The translations under genes and the position numbers were made by a program. Shown piece after piece: positions 1 through 12,487 of a stretch of DNA of 64,000 bases (positions are counted from its first letter, which is position 1; each line of letters starts with the position of its first letter). The notes beneath the pieces were generated by a model that was not told where the DNA came from, ran no database searches, and saw only the letters and a program-made list of their open reading frames with translations. The DNA comes from Culex pipiens pallens (Eukaryota; Arthropoda; Insecta; Diptera; Culicidae), in assembly GCF_016801865.2 (NCBI RefSeq), contig NC_068937.1:12395605-12459604 (forward strand), in the 5' to 3' direction.

Positions 1-300
1 CTTATTGCATCATTGCAATCATGAATGAATTTTGACAGCTGTCCATACAAAAATGTAATAAAAATATTGAAAAATTGGTATCATGAAAACATTTTTATAT
101 GATCGATTATTACCTTCGGCAAAATTGTAGGTATTCTTGAGAAAAATTCTAAAAAAAATAAAAAAAAACGTTTTCATCTTTTCACATGCAAACGGAATTG
201 CGCAAAATAATAATTTTTGAATGTTTTTGTTTACTGAAAATGCCATTTTTCGAAAACGTCTAAATAAAATCTAGCAAATTTTAAGCTTTATTTTCAGATG
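1..300. repeat. Degenerate fragment of foldback family A
   Basis: Carries the family A signature (the phrase 'cagctgtccatacaaaaatg' followed by 'cttcggcaaaattgtaggtattcttgag') in the same order as in the intact copy at 534-1907, but diverged and without a matching second arm. The window edge may cut it. No coding potential is credible here. From 300 to 533 I see only AT-rich sequence. Confidence 0.55.
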
Positions 301-533
301 AAGATTTTTTTTTAATCCATCAAAAAGAGTTCCATTTTTGTTTTCATGTTGTGCTAATCTAAAAGTATTGCTTGTATAAAAAGCGACTTTTTGCAATTAG
401 AATTTATGATCAAGCTTGAAAAACTAAAAAAAAAATTTCCAAAGTATCGGAATGTTAGGCATAGATTAAAAAAAAACATGTGACGCGGAAGATAACAAAA
501 TTTTACTAATGTTTTATTTTTAACTTTGAAATC

Positions 534-1907
534 GAGCAATTCTCTACCAAAACCGGAAATGGATTTTATTTGTATTTTTTGATTTGGCTCAAACTTTGAG
601 GGGGCCATCCCTATGACCACATAAGCAATTTTGCGTCATTGGTTCACCCATACAAATCTCCATACAATTTTGGCTGCTGTCCATACAAAAATGGTATGTA
701 AATATTCAAACAGCTGTAACTTTTGAGTGAATTTTCTGATCAATTTGGTGTCTTCGGCAAAGTTGTAGGTATTGTTGAGGACTTTTGAGAAAAAAATAGG
801 AACACGGAAAAAAAAATTTGCACATTTTTTAATCAACTTTTTTTTTTACTAAAACTCAATTTCCCAAAAAAATTTTTTTTGATTTTCGAGATTTTTTGAT
901 ATGTTTTAGGGGACAAAAATCCGCAACTTTTGAGCCATAGAGAAACATGGTCAAAAATCTGCCGCCGAGTTATAATTTTTTGAAAAAAAAAGTGATTTTT
1001 GGAAAAAAATCGAAGTTTCATGCAAAAACAAGTTTGACATTATTTTTTAATGCAAAATTTAATTTGCAATCGAAAAGTACTTTACATATTTTTTGATAAG
1101 AAGCTCCGTTTTCAAGATATAGCCACCGAAAGTTTGATTTTAGCGAAATATTTGCAGTTTTTCGATTTTTAAAAATAGTGACCATGAGTGACCATTTCTA
1201 AAAATTTATTTTTTTGAAAAGTTCAGAAAATTTGCTATAAAATAGTCTAAGAAACATTGAAGATTGGACATCGGGTTGCTGAGATAGAGCCGCTTTAAGA
1301 AAAAGAAACACGAAAATTGAAGTTTTCTAAATCTCATCAAAAAATCTGTAAAGTACTTTTCGATTGCAAATTCAATTTTGCATTAAAAAATAATGTCAAA
1401 CTTGTTTGTGCATAAAACTTCGATTTTTTCAAAAAATCACTATTTTTTCAAAAAATTATAACTCGGCGGCAGATTTTTTGACCATGTTTCTCTATGGCTC
1501 AAAAGTTACGGATTTTTGTCCCCTAAAACATATCAAAAAATCTCGAAAATCAAAACATACGTATTTTGGGAAATTGAGTTTTAGTGTAAAAAAAAGTTGA
1601 TTAAAAAATGTGCAAATTTTTTTTTTCCGTGTACCTATTTTTTCTCAAAAGTCCTCAACAATACCTACAACTTTGCCGAAGACACCAAATTGATCAGAAA
1701 ATTCACTCAAAAGTTACAGCTGTTTGAATATTTACATACCATTTTTGTATGGACAGCAGCCAAAATTGTATGGAGACTTGTATGGGTGAACCAATGACGC
1801 AAAATAGCTTATTTGGTCATGGGGAAGGCCCCCACAAATTTGAGTCAAATAAAAAAATACAAAAAATAAAAATGGTCGAAATCGGCCGATTTCGTAGAGA
1901 GTAGCTC
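534..1907. mobile_element. Family A foldback element, complete copy 1
   Basis: Two long arms face each other. The left arm (534 to about 1096) is repeated as its reverse complement at about 1345-1907, around a centre near 1220. The termini are GAGCAATTCTC on the left and GAGAGTAGCTC on the right. They are flanked by a matching 4-bp direct repeat AATC (530-533 and 1908-1911), which reads as a target-site duplication. The arms carry the family landmarks: 'gtccatacaaaaatgg', 'cttcggcaaagttgtaggta' and 'ggacaaaaat'. No transposase is encoded, so the copy is non-autonomous. The superfamily is not assigned: a 4-bp duplication of variable sequence occurs in several DNA transposon groups. Confidence 0.8.
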
Positions 1908-1911
1908 AATC

Positions 1912-2500
1912 AGAATGCTGAATGTTCAACACATTTCGATAGGTATTTTACTGTTAAATGCTTCATAACCATTTGTTGCAAAATATGTAAAGGAGCAAAA
2001 ATTTCAGATTTTTGTTTAGAAAAAAAATATATCCAAATCTGATTAATTAAAACAAAATCTGCATTTTTTTCTCAAGGATTTATCAACAATGAGTAAGGAT
2101 GATGCAAATATTTTCAAATGTTTATGTAAAAAACATATTAAATTCATTTAAGTGAAATTTATCGAATTAAAAAATAAAAAGAAGCTAAAAAAATAAGTTA
2201 AAAGCTACGGTTTAACAAATGAATGAAAAAAAACCCCGTCCAGTTGTTTTGCAGTTATTAGTTTCCAAAATTTTTAAGTATTGACGATCATTTTTTTGCG
2301 TAATTTTTTTTTTGTGATGCTGTACATCAGAATTTCATAAAAAATCAAAATACTTTTATACGAGCCCAAAAATCCCAAAAAAAGAATTCATCAACGCAGA
2401 AAAATGCATTTCAGATTGGTTTCAGTTGATTAGACTTCTATTTCCATTGAAATTCTAAAGTTTTTTGAAAAAAAAATCAATTCAATTTGTGTTTTATTAG
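1912..2500. repeat. AT-rich stretch with a diverged dispersed repeat
   Basis: Positions about 2200-2480 match 48590-48850 in order. Both contain 'cagttgttttgca(g/a)t(t/c)attagttt', then 'gaaaaatgcattt' or a close variant, then 'gatttcagttg' and 'ttccattgaaattctaaag'. This is an old interspersed repeat of unknown class. The remainder is AT-rich with no feature I can support. Confidence 0.5.
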
Positions 2501-4640
2501 AATTTAGCAGTTCTTTTCCAGAATGTTACATTTGCAATTCAGAGATTTGGAGAACCTTTGATATCAATTCATAAGCCTTTGCAGGGAGGGTACATATTTC
2601 TACGTTTAGATTTTGCTAGCTGAGTGCTCTTTTTGGGAAAATAAATTTTGCGAAAAAAATACTTGGCTCTGATTTGAAAAATAAAAAAATGTCTTTTTGG
2701 GCCAACATTTTTGAAATCGTCTGAAATTGTCGTGAATGCTTTTTTTTTTAATTTTATAGTAATAGTGTAATAAAATAGCTCAATCACTCTAAATGACGAA
2801 ATCCAGGAACTGATTAATGGTCTTGCCGAAACGCCCGCTTTCCCACGGTAGCAAAAGTCAGAAACTGTCCCCGTCATGGTCCATCGTGTTCAATGTCCGA
2901 TCGAAGGAATCTCTTTCACGTTAACAAAACAATTGATGTGCGGACATGCAACATGTTAGGGAGGGTAAAAGTATATATTTTCGATCTACTTTTTATCTAC
3001 TTTAAAAATTTTGAAATATTTTTAAAATGTTCAAACCAAAATTTAAAAAAAATCATAAAAGTGCTGAAAATAGGTACATTTCCCCTATTTGCGCGATAAC
3101 TCAACTTTTTTCCCATTGTTTTGACGGCATTTTACCCCACGTCAGTCAGTCAGTTCGTGGAGCTGCCATTACTCAAAGCTCTGACGATACTGCTGCCGCC
3201 GATGGTGAAGATCAATCTGGGCCTCGTACGTCTTTTTTTATAGCGACACACGCTGAATTACCTGAATGTACTTATGTGCTGCTGTGAACACCGGTATTGC
3301 ACAAAAGGGGTGGATAATTTGTTTTTTTATTCAAAATATAGTAAAAATAACACACTTTCTAAAATAATCTTTGCGTTTATAATTTTGACAAGAAAAATAG
3401 AAAGATCAGATTTAAAAAAAAAATTAAGGTAGTTGCACCTATTGCACCACAAGAGTGCAACGACCGCGCGTCGCGACCACTTTTCGTTCGATTTAGTTTG
3501 GCAATCTACCATCACCTCGACAGCTCTCGACTATCTCAACCATCACTTTTTATGTTGCGCTGCGCTACCTCCTCCCTCAGTGTTTGTTTTTAGACGTTTG
3601 GCATTTACGATTCACTATCGCGTATACCATCGAACCTACTCCCCATTCACTCGCGGCGGCGGCGATGATGATCATCATTCCGATCATTAAGGGTGAGCTT
3701 CTGCTCACGGTCTAGCGATCCCATCGAGCGACGTTTGATGCTTTCGTTTTGGGAACGAGTTTTATGCGCTTTTGCTTGGTGAGATTTGTTTCAGGTTTGT
3801 TTGATACCTGGTTGATTAGGTTGAAATTCAGGTTTTATTAATGCCATGTTTAGAAACACTTGAATCTTATTAGTTGACGATTGTGATCATTTCCGATGGA
3901 AATGTCTTCGTTGATAGCTTTTGTGGTATTATTAGATATTTCACCACAGCAAAACTAATCAACCTGTCGTCAACCCAGCAATGTCAACATCATTACACAT
4001 TCCCACCGCCAGAAACCCCCAATCGATATGGTGCAATAAAATCGTTCTCCAGGGAGCTCCACTAGCCATCAGTAGGGGTATTATTAATCTTGATCGCCAT
4101 TAAATCAGACCTTGCCCATCGTGGTAAACATATCGAAATTGGATCCGGATGTCTCGAATTGCGGCAATACCTTCAAGGAATCGAAGGGAAATAGGGCACG
4201 TCACTCTGACGGTGGACACTTTGTCCATGATTGCACCGAGTCCGGTGTCATTTGGGCTGATAATCGAGACGGAGTAATAGGGTGGTCCAAATTCGGGAAA
4301 TCATGGTGACACCCAATGAAATCGAAGGCTAAATTCCAAGGTTGAGATCATTCTGAACTAGGGAACCTCTATCCTTGAGATAATGAAGTTTGTGGGGAAA
4401 AAATCGTAAAAAATATGTCTGCGGTAAAGTTTTTTTTTTTTCATTTACAATGAAGATACTAAATTCAAGAATCGCGCCTTCTCGAGTCCAAAAACTAAAA
4501 CAGTTGCCACTTCCAAACAGTTTGACAAAGTCCCTGTGGTAAGATCGAGCTCAAATTTTAATTGGAAGCACCATGGGGTACCCGCAAATTTGGACACCCT
4601 ACTGAAGAATCTTCGGCAAAGCGCAGATTGCTTACAATTA
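2500..4640. other. Unique mixed-composition sequence without a supported gene
   Basis: The parts at 3110-3290, 3450-3780 and 4090-4330 are less AT-rich and unrepeated. A run of three overlapping TCAGT motifs (about 3142-3155) resembles the arthropod initiator, but I see no TATA box and no convincing downstream element. Short open frames here lack codon structure and splice sites. This could be regulatory or untranslated sequence. Confidence 0.35.
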
Positions 4641-5029
4641 CTTATGGGCTAACCCTTTGAAATCCATTTTTTGTCTTCCTCGCTGAAGAAATACTGTAAA
4701 TTCACTCGAAAAATAAACTTCTTAATTAGGCCTCCTAGACCCCCTTCACGTATACATATTGACTCAGAATTAAATTTTGAAAAAGAGTCGGTTTGTGTGG
4801 ATGTTAAATGAAAATTGTCACTCGATTATCTCGAGACTAGCATTTCCAATTTTGACCGGGTTGGTGTCATTCGATCCGTCTTGGGATCCCACAAGTCCCT
4901 TTAGAAAATTATGAAGTTTAGTAAAGTACTTCAAAAGTTATGCTAAAAAATGTATAAATAAAGAAGATCGAAGAAAACTTGTCATGTTATATATTTTTAG
5001 AAAGGTATTCTTCCTTGTTGGAAAGTATA

Positions 5030-5543
5030 TACCTTGTTGGAGATGATTTTTGACAAACTCCCGGATCGAATGAAAAAAGAATCAGTTGACCAACTTTTTA
5101 AAACATTTGAAAAAAAAAAAAGTTGAAAACAACTTTTTCAATGTAACTTTGGGTAAATTCATCTGATTTTGGATCTACCTTGGTAAGGATGAATCTGAAC
5201 ATCCTTCCAGATTAAATGGAAGATTTTCTAGATAGATTCAGAATCAGGAGAGATACAACTGGTTGAAGTTGAATTTCTCACTTGTTGAACCCTTTGAAAA
5301 AAGTTGGAAAAGCCTGATTCAATGTAACTTAGGGTTCAATGACTCTTTTTAGATCTAATTTGTTGGAGATAATTTTGGACATAATTTCAAATCGAATGGA
5401 ACAATAATCATCCCAATTGGTTGAGTTTACGCCGAGATACAACCTGTTGAAGTTACATTTCCAACTTTTTGAACCATTCAAAGAGTGTTGGAAATATCTT
5501 TTCACCTATAATTTAGGGTAGATGCATAAATTTTGGACTTTTC
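5030..5543. repeat. Satellite array with about 180-bp units, left part
   Basis: Successive units share the order 'ggatctaccttggtaaggatgat', 'gacatccttccagat', 'gagatacaactggttgaagtt', 'gaaaaaagttggaaa' and 'gtaacttagggt'. Landmark phrases recur near 5154, 5332 and 5517, giving a period close to 180 bp. Units differ by roughly 10-25 percent, so the array is old. It stops abruptly where the family A element begins and resumes at 7195. Confidence 0.8.
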
Positions 5544-5547
5544 TTGG

Positions 5548-7194
5548 GAGCAATTTTCTACGAAATCGGTCTTTTTTCTTCAATTTTAATTTTTGTATTT
5601 TTTAATCCGGCTAAAACTTGTTTGGTGCCTTCGGTATGCCCAAAGAAGCCATTTTGCATCATTAGATTGTCCATATAATTTTCCATACAAATTTGGCAGC
5701 TGTCCATACAAAAATGATATGTGAAAATTCAAAAATCTGTATCTTTTGAAGGAATTTTTTGATCGATTTGGTGTCTTCGTCATAGTTGTAGGTGTGAATA
5801 CGGACTGCACTGGCAAAAAAATGATACAAGGTAAACAAAATGTTGGTGATTTTTTTTAAACTTAATGTCACTAAAACCTGATTTGCAAAAAAAAAACACT
5901 ATTTTTTATATGTTTTAGAGGACATCAAATGCCAAATTTTCAGAAATTTTCAGGTTGTGCAAAAAAATTTTGAGCGAGTTATAAATTTTTGAATCAATAC
6001 AGATTTTTTCAAAAAATCGAAATATCGGCCGCAAAAATTTTTCAACTTCATTTTTCGATGTAAAATCAAATTTACAATCAAAAAGTACTTCAGTGAAATT
6101 TTGATAAACTGCACCGTTTTCAAGTTAAATCCATTTTTAGGTGACTTTTTTGAAAATAGTCGCAGTTTTTCATTTTTCAAAAGTAGTGACTGCCCATGAT
6201 CGCATAAATGTCCCATATGCATTTTCATCACTTTTGAGTTATTGATGCAGTTTTGTTCAAAATCGTGTGCTCTTTCAAAAGAGCCTATAACATCCAGTAC
6301 TTTGTTCTAGAAATCAAGAGGAAATTCTGTTTTTTCGTGAAAACTTAACACATAGCCTTATGTGTGGGACAAACTTCCCTTGCGTTTTTCTCAGCTTGCT
6401 GTTTTTGCATATGGGACATTTATGTGAACATGGGCAGTGCACATGTTTGCCCACTTTTGAAAAAAATTTTTTTGAAAAGTTGAGAAAATTCTCTGTATTT
6501 TGCTTGTTGATACGACCCTTAATTGCTGAGATATTGCCATGCAAAGGTTGAAAAACAAGAAAATTGATGTTTTCTAAGTCTCACCCAAAAAATCCATCAT
6601 TTTCTAATGTCGATATCTCAGCAACTAATGGTCCGATTTACAATGTTAATAAATGAAACATTCGTGAAATTTTCCGATCTTTACGAAAAAAAATATTTTA
6701 AATATTTTTAAACCAAGACAAACATTTTAAAAGGGCCAGACATTCAATATTACGCCCTTTTAAAATGTTAGTCTTGGTTTAAAAATTTCTAAAAAGTTGG
6801 CATTTTATGTCCTCTAAAACATATCAAAAAATAAAAAAAATTTAAAAAAAGTGTTTTTTTGCAAATCAAGTTTTAGTGACAAAAAGTTAAATAAAAAATC
6901 ACCAAAAAAAATTTTACCGTGTATCATTTTTTTCCAGTGTAGTCCGTATCCATACCAACAACTTTGCCGAAGACACCAAATCGATCAAAAAATTCCTTCA
7001 AAAGATAAAGATTTTTGAAATTTTTTCATACATCATTTTTGTATGGACAGCTGCCAAATTTGTATGGAATATTATATGGACAAACTAATGATGCAAAATG
7101 GCTTCTTTGGGCATACCGAAGGCACCAAAAAAGTTTCAGCCGGATTAAAAAATACAAAAAAAAATCGAATGACCGAAATCTGAGAGAACTGCTC
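5548..7194. mobile_element. Family A foldback element, complete copy 2, inserted in the satellite
   Basis: Termini are GAGCAATTTTC on the left and GAGAGAACTGCTC on the right, with a 4-bp duplication TTGG (5544-5547 and 7195-7198). The arms pair over several hundred bases: 'ttggtgccttcggtatgcccaa' near 5620 is mirrored near 7110, and 'cagctgtccatacaaaaatg' near 5698 is mirrored near 7045. Removing the element and one TTGG restores a continuous satellite unit. An internal palindrome near 6700-6790 ('aagacaaacattttaaaagggc' facing its complement) marks the core. No protein is encoded. Confidence 0.82.
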
Positions 7195-7830
7195 TTGGTA
7201 GAGATGATTCTGACCATCATTCTAGATCAAAGGAATCCAGAATCATCCAAATCGGTTGAGAATTCGTCGAGATACAATACTTGAAAAAAAAGTTGGAAAT
7301 ACCTTTTTTTAGTGTAACTTAGGGTGAATGCTTCTTTCTTGGATATACTTTGTTGGAGATGATTTTGGACATCCTTCTAGATCAAATAACACAAGAAACA
7401 TCCAAATCGGTTGAGTTTATGTCGAAAAACAGCTGGATAAAGTTGCATTCCAACTGCTTGAATCCTTGAAAAAAATGTTGGAAATACCTTTTCCTCTGTA
7501 ACTTAAGGTAGATGCATCTATTTTGGATCTTCCTTGGTAAGGATTATTCTGGACATCCTTCCAGATCAAATTCAACATGAATCACTGAAATTTGCTGAGA
7601 ATTCGCCGAAATACAACTGGTTGAAGTTACAATTTAACTTTTTGAACCCTTGGAAAAAAGTTGGAAATGTCTTTTTCATTTTAATTTAGGGTAGATGCAT
7701 CTATTTTGGATCTACCTTGTCGTAGATGATTTTTGACATCCTTCCAGATGAAATTAAACGAGAATCACTACAATCGGTTTAGTTTCCGCCGAGATACATT
7801 GCATTTCCAAATTGTTTGACCCCCTTGATG
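7195..7830. repeat. Satellite array with about 180-bp units, right part
   Basis: Continues the array broken at 5547. The landmark 'gtagatgcatctattttggatct' recurs near 7325, 7510 and 7690 (period about 180 bp). The last unit decays near 7830 ('gagatacattgcatttcc'). Sequence 7830-8067 is AT-rich with no other feature. Confidence 0.78.
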
Positions 7831-8071
7831 CTACAAGTGTTAAAGACCTTTCTGACGAGATAAAAAAATAAGATCTGACAACCCTATCAACAGTTATGAG
7901 CACTTAAGTGTTATTTATACACTGTTTTTTTTAGTCAGATCTCAGATATTTCGATTAAAATATTTTTAAAATTGACAAATTTGGTCGAATTTTGCTAAAG
8001 AATTCAGTTTTGATTTCAAATTTAAGAAATGCTAAAAAAAGAAGAAATTTGTATGAACTCTAAAGGGTTAA

Positions 8072-9230
8072 CCAATCAGCCGGTCACCGACAACTGGATG
8101 AGCTCGCAAAAGCGATCGATGCATAATTGATCCTAATTGAGTTCCCTCAACCCTCCTTCCATCTGTTTACTGTCGTCTGAAGGCGACTTGTTTGCAGAGA
8201 GTCACACATAATTTGAGGCTTCCTGCTTGGTATGGTCGCCAGAACCAGGGCAGAAAATGTTCCGATGGAAAAACAACAACCATGAGTTCTTGTTCTCTTC
8301 TTATGAATAATTGCACCAAGGTCGAGCGACTCAAGTTCGATGATTTCTCAGGAAAATGGGGTATCGATTTTTGTTGTTTTGTGAATACAAGTTCAAACGA
8401 AAATCGATTCGTTCTGTGAAGATGTTTGGAATGAATGTAAAATACTTTTCTTTAAAAAGTCAAGGAAAAACATTGTTTCTAATCTGAAAACCTGATAAAA
8501 CCCAGTTCGCACCAGCTAATTCCACCGAGTTGTTCACCACTTCCACGAATCCCATTTTCCCCAACGACCAGTTCCGAGATCACTGCATCACCAGCCTAAT
8601 GAATCTAAATTGCTTCCATAGACCTCATAATCCACGCTAGAGCAATGCATCACCAGCTGGAGAGGAAGAAAAAAACGCCAAGATTTGGTCCGATCTCTGG
8701 GTCGAGATTACGTCCGTGACGTCCCCGTCAAAACGGGGAAGTAACCGACCGCGCGTTCCACGACTCTGCTAATAACTCGGCAAACAAGCCCCGGCAGCAT
8801 AATCCCGCGCGAAACAAGGAACGGTGCACCCCACTTTGCCATATCACACTCACTTCAAATTGCCCCGTAATTACCGCGAGCGTCGTCTCGTAACACTAAC
8901 TAGCTTAGTCCCTCCGCGCGGCCAAGTCGTGTCCAACCGCGACGGACGGGCTTCTCTCGCTTGTCTTAATTAGTTCCACCGGCAGCAAGAAAACCGGGCG
9001 AAGATTCCGCGAAGAAACGCGGATGTTTGTTGGATGTTTGTACTTTACTGCCGTTGCGCTGCACATGTCGATTATCCGGACACTTGGAACACTAGGTACT
9101 TCCCTCCTGCCGTTTAGTGTTTGTGGTATCGCGTGGTCGTCGTTGGCCAGTGGAGGATTAGCCACGTTCAAGGTCTTTGGGAAATATGTGCGGTAACTGT
9201 TTGAAATTGGAACGCTGGTAATAAGACTTT
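8072..9230. other. Unique, partly GC-rich island without a supported gene
   Basis: 8690-9180 is clearly less AT-rich than its surroundings, with several CG-rich words and no repeats. An open frame on the minus strand (8905-9171) has no recognisable domain, and no splice sites support it. I regard the island as possible regulatory or untranslated sequence only. Confidence 0.35.
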
Positions 9231-10270
9231 AAGTGACCATAAAAAAGTCACTACAATTTTTAGGAATTTCTCTAAGAATTCATTGAATTTTTAGGGAAAT
9301 TCGCCCAAATCTGACAATTCTCGGGGCTGAAAAAAGTCACTATACTTTCCCATAATTTCGCTGCCGGCTGACGGGTATCGAATTGAAAAACATTTCACCT
9401 TAACGATCTATCAAATGCAGTGCTGCCAACTCTAGCTACTCTAGCCTCAAAATCAAAACAAATTCCATCATTTCCATAGAGGATTTGCAGCAAAGCTAAA
9501 AGACACATGTCGCCACCTATGAACAAATAGCGTAAACCTATGATTTTTTGAAAAAATGTGTTTTTTGCTTCATAATCAACATTTTTATAAAACTTATGCC
9601 GGATTCGGATGAGAAAAATTATTTCCTACAATTTGGTGTACAACTTTCCAATATTTGTTTGATTTTTATATGAGAAAACTGTAAATTTATAAAAAGATAG
9701 TAATTTGGACTATTTAGCAAGAATGTCTGTCAAAAATTAATAAAAATTGTTGAATGTACGTTAACACATCTGTTATCAACTATAAAACTGTTTATTTCAT
9801 TGATATATACGGGGAAACTCATTTTTTCGTGTTCATTTCTGCTGGAAATGAATGTTTTTTAAAGAAAAAGGTCACAAATTTTTGCGCGCCCAAAAAATGA
9901 TGTTCATTATTTTAAAGCAAACAAATTTTCTCGTCTTTTGCAACCAGTTTCATTAAAATTGATGCAGGGAATCATGAGAAATAAGCGATTATGTTCTTCA
10001 ATCCAGCAGAAATGAATACGATTTTTGGCAAGTAACCTCATTTTGGCGCCACCTACATTTGAAACACAGGCGCGCTGCAAAACTTCAATTTCAACTACAC
10101 GTGGCGCTCGCCTCTATTTAATGTAACTTCTGCACGCCACCTGCATTACTGCAACAACGACAATCTATAAAAAATGCGAAACAACACAATAAATGCCATC
10201 ATTTTTGTTTGCACAAATTGAATTGCCCTGATATACCGCAGCCAGTAAAGCAGCAACGTGGTCCAGATGA
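9231..10270. other. AT-rich spacer
   Basis: Contains a few short local repeats ('aaaaaagtcacta' near 9240 and 9335). No gene, RNA or complete mobile element is visible. Confidence 0.4.
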
Positions 10271-10274
10271 CAGA

Positions 10275-10408
10275 TTGCGCCGCCACACGGAGAAAAATTC
10301 AGTACACGAAATCGTGAACAAGCGTTCATGAAATTCGGAACCACGAACAAAGTGTTCATGAATTTCATGAACGCTTGTTCACGATTTCGTGAATTTAATT
10401 TTTCTCCG
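10275..10408. mobile_element. Short palindromic miniature element, copy 1
   Basis: An almost complete palindrome. 'cacggagaaaaattcag' at the left is mirrored by 'tttaatttttctccgtg' at the right, and 'gaaatcgtgaacaagcgttcatgaa' by its complement, around a centre near 10341. It could form a stem of about 60 bp if transcribed. No target duplication is clear. A second copy of one arm lies at 12604-12706. Confidence 0.7.
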
Positions 10409-10429
10409 TGCCGTAGCTTCACAATTTTT

Positions 10430-11440
10430 TAATTTTTTTTGATGAAGTGTGCTATTTTGGAGTTAAAGGCATGTTTATGTTAAAACTTTTCAACAAATGA
10501 AGAAGGAAATGCAAAAGCTGAGAATTTGTATTTGTTTTTTTTTACATTATTGATCCACCTGGTAGTGGAGATACTGAGATACAGCCCTTTAAAGTTCAAA
10601 TTTTGTGAAAAAAAAATAAAAAAAAATTGGGTTATTGGAATATTTGTAAATTTTATTTTTTTTTAATTTTGAAGAGATTTTTAGAGGAAAGAACTGAAAA
10701 TTCTCCTAAATTTTATTTTTTAAATTGACAATTGAATCAATAGTTTCCAAAATATCGTTAGTTGAAAATGAGGGGTGACACTAAAAAAAATATGACTTTT
10801 CACAAAATTTAAACTTTAAGAGGGTGTATCTCAGCAACCATCAGTCCAATCAACAATGTCAAAAGAGGAAAATTTTAGGAAATTTCGCCATTTTCTCGTA
10901 AATATTTTGTAGCAGGGATACACTGCTCATGTTCAGTTTTTGTATGATGAAAATTCATATGAGACATTTATGCAAACAGGGACAGAATGCAATTCCTTCA
11001 TGAAGTATTTTTAAATTGCAAAAAAATGACAATTTTTGAAACTTTAAATTTTTTTATCTGTGACAGCAACTGCTAATTTTTCTATTTTTCGGCTTTTCTG
11101 ATCCATTTGGTGTCTGTAAATGTACAAAATATAAAAAAATTAAAGACATTTTTCCCTTGTTTAATAATCGAAATCGAAAAATTTATAAAGTTTTTAAATT
11201 TTAAATTTTCGACCTTATTTAACCATTCTCAAGAATTTGAATTTTCTTTATTCCAATAAGAATTTTATATGGATTGCTGCCTAAGATGTATGAATATTGA
11301 AGCACAATGGCCAAATCAAAAACGCAAAAAAAATCGTTTTGAAAGTATCAGGGAATTGCTTTTGTATGCTTACTAAATTAATTTTCAATATTATAGATGC
11401 GTTTTGAAAAGCTTTGAAAAATATTCTCGATTTCATTGGT
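10430..11440. repeat. Degenerate foldback relative (subfamily B), copy 1
   Basis: Shares ordered phrases, in inverted orientation, with 17330-18080: 'gaggggtgacac', 'gggtgtatctcagcaacc', 'gagacatttatgcaaacagggacag' and 'cattccttcatgaa'-type words. The motif 'ctgagatacagccc' also links it to family A cores. Its ends are not clear. No coding frame is credible. Confidence 0.5.
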
Positions 11441-12450
11441 AAGTTTTAATCCGCCTGAAACTTTTTTGGTGCCTTCAGTATGTCCAAAGAAGCCATTTTG
11501 CATTATTACTTTGTCCATATTATTTTCCATACAAATTTGGCAGCTGTCCATACAAAAATGATGTATGCAAATTCAAAAATCTGTATCTTTTGAGGGAATT
11601 TTTTGATCGATTTGGTGTCTTCGGCTAAGTTGTAGGTATGGATATGGACTACACTGAAAAAACATGATACACGGTAAAAATTTTTTTGGTGAATTTTTAT
11701 TTCACTTTTTGTCACTAAAACTTGATTTGCAAAAAAACACTATTTTTATTTTTTTTTATTTTTTGATATGTTTTAGAGGACATCAAATGCCAACTTTTCA
11801 GAAATTTCCAGGTTGTGCAAAAAATCTTTGACCGAGTTATGAATTTTTTAATCAATACTGATTTTTTCAAAAAATCGAAATATTGGTCGCAAAAATTTTT
11901 CAACTTCATTTTTCGATGTAAAATCAAATTTGCAATCAAAAAGTACTTCAGTGAAATTTTGATAAAGTGCACCGTTTTCAAGTTAAATCCATTTTTAGGT
12001 GATTTTTTTGAAAATAGTCGCAGTTTTTCAGTTTTTAAAATTAGTGCACATGTTTGCCCACTTTTGAAAAAAATATTTTTGAAAAGCTGAGAAAATTCTC
12101 TATATTTTGCCTTTTTAGACTTTGTTAATACGACCCTTAGTTGCTGAGATATTGCCATGCAAAGGTTTAAAACAAGAAAATTGATGTTTTTTAAGTCTCA
12201 CCCAAACAACCCACCATTTTCTAATGTCGATATCTCAGCAACTAATGGTCCGATTTACAATGTTAAAATATGAAACATTCGTGAAATTTTCCGATCTTTT
12301 CGAAAAAAATATTTTCAAAAATTTTAAATCAAGACAAACATTTCAAAAGGGCCAAACATTCAATATTACGCCCTTTTAAAATGTTTGTCTTGGTTTAAAA
12401 TTTTTGAAAATATCTTTTTTGAAAAGATCGGAAGATTTTTTTTCTTAAAA
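11440..12450. mobile_element. Family A foldback element, truncated copy 3
   Basis: The left arm closely follows copy 2: 'ttggtgccttcagtatgtcc', 'cagctgtccatacaaaaatgat', 'gatcgatttggtgtcttcggct'. The central palindrome 'aagacaaacatttcaaaagggcc' facing its complement is present near 12330-12410. Sequence then departs near 12450, so almost the whole right arm is missing. The left terminus GAGCA is also not found, so both ends are damaged. Confidence 0.7.
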
Positions 12451-12487
12451 AAAGACTGTCAATGATTAACTTTTTTTTTAAATTGTA

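Larger units (their letters stand above)
4653..8067. mobile_element. Candidate piggyBac-like element containing a satellite array
   Basis: The left end reads CTAA then CCCTTTGAAATCCAT (from 4653). The right end reads as the reverse complement of CCCTTTAGAGTTCAT, followed by TTAA (8068-8071). CCCTTT termini next to TTAA are typical of the piggyBac superfamily; the left flank is CTAA rather than TTAA, so one base has changed. The interior is mostly an array of about 180-bp units plus a nested family A element. No transposase frame is visible. The short inverted match (6 perfect bases, then partial) makes this tentative. Confidence 0.38.

Noticed and set aside
833..1797. Similar short frames on both strands with IFVWTA-type peptides
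   Set aside because: They are translations of the inverted arms of family A elements and recur wherever the arms occur.
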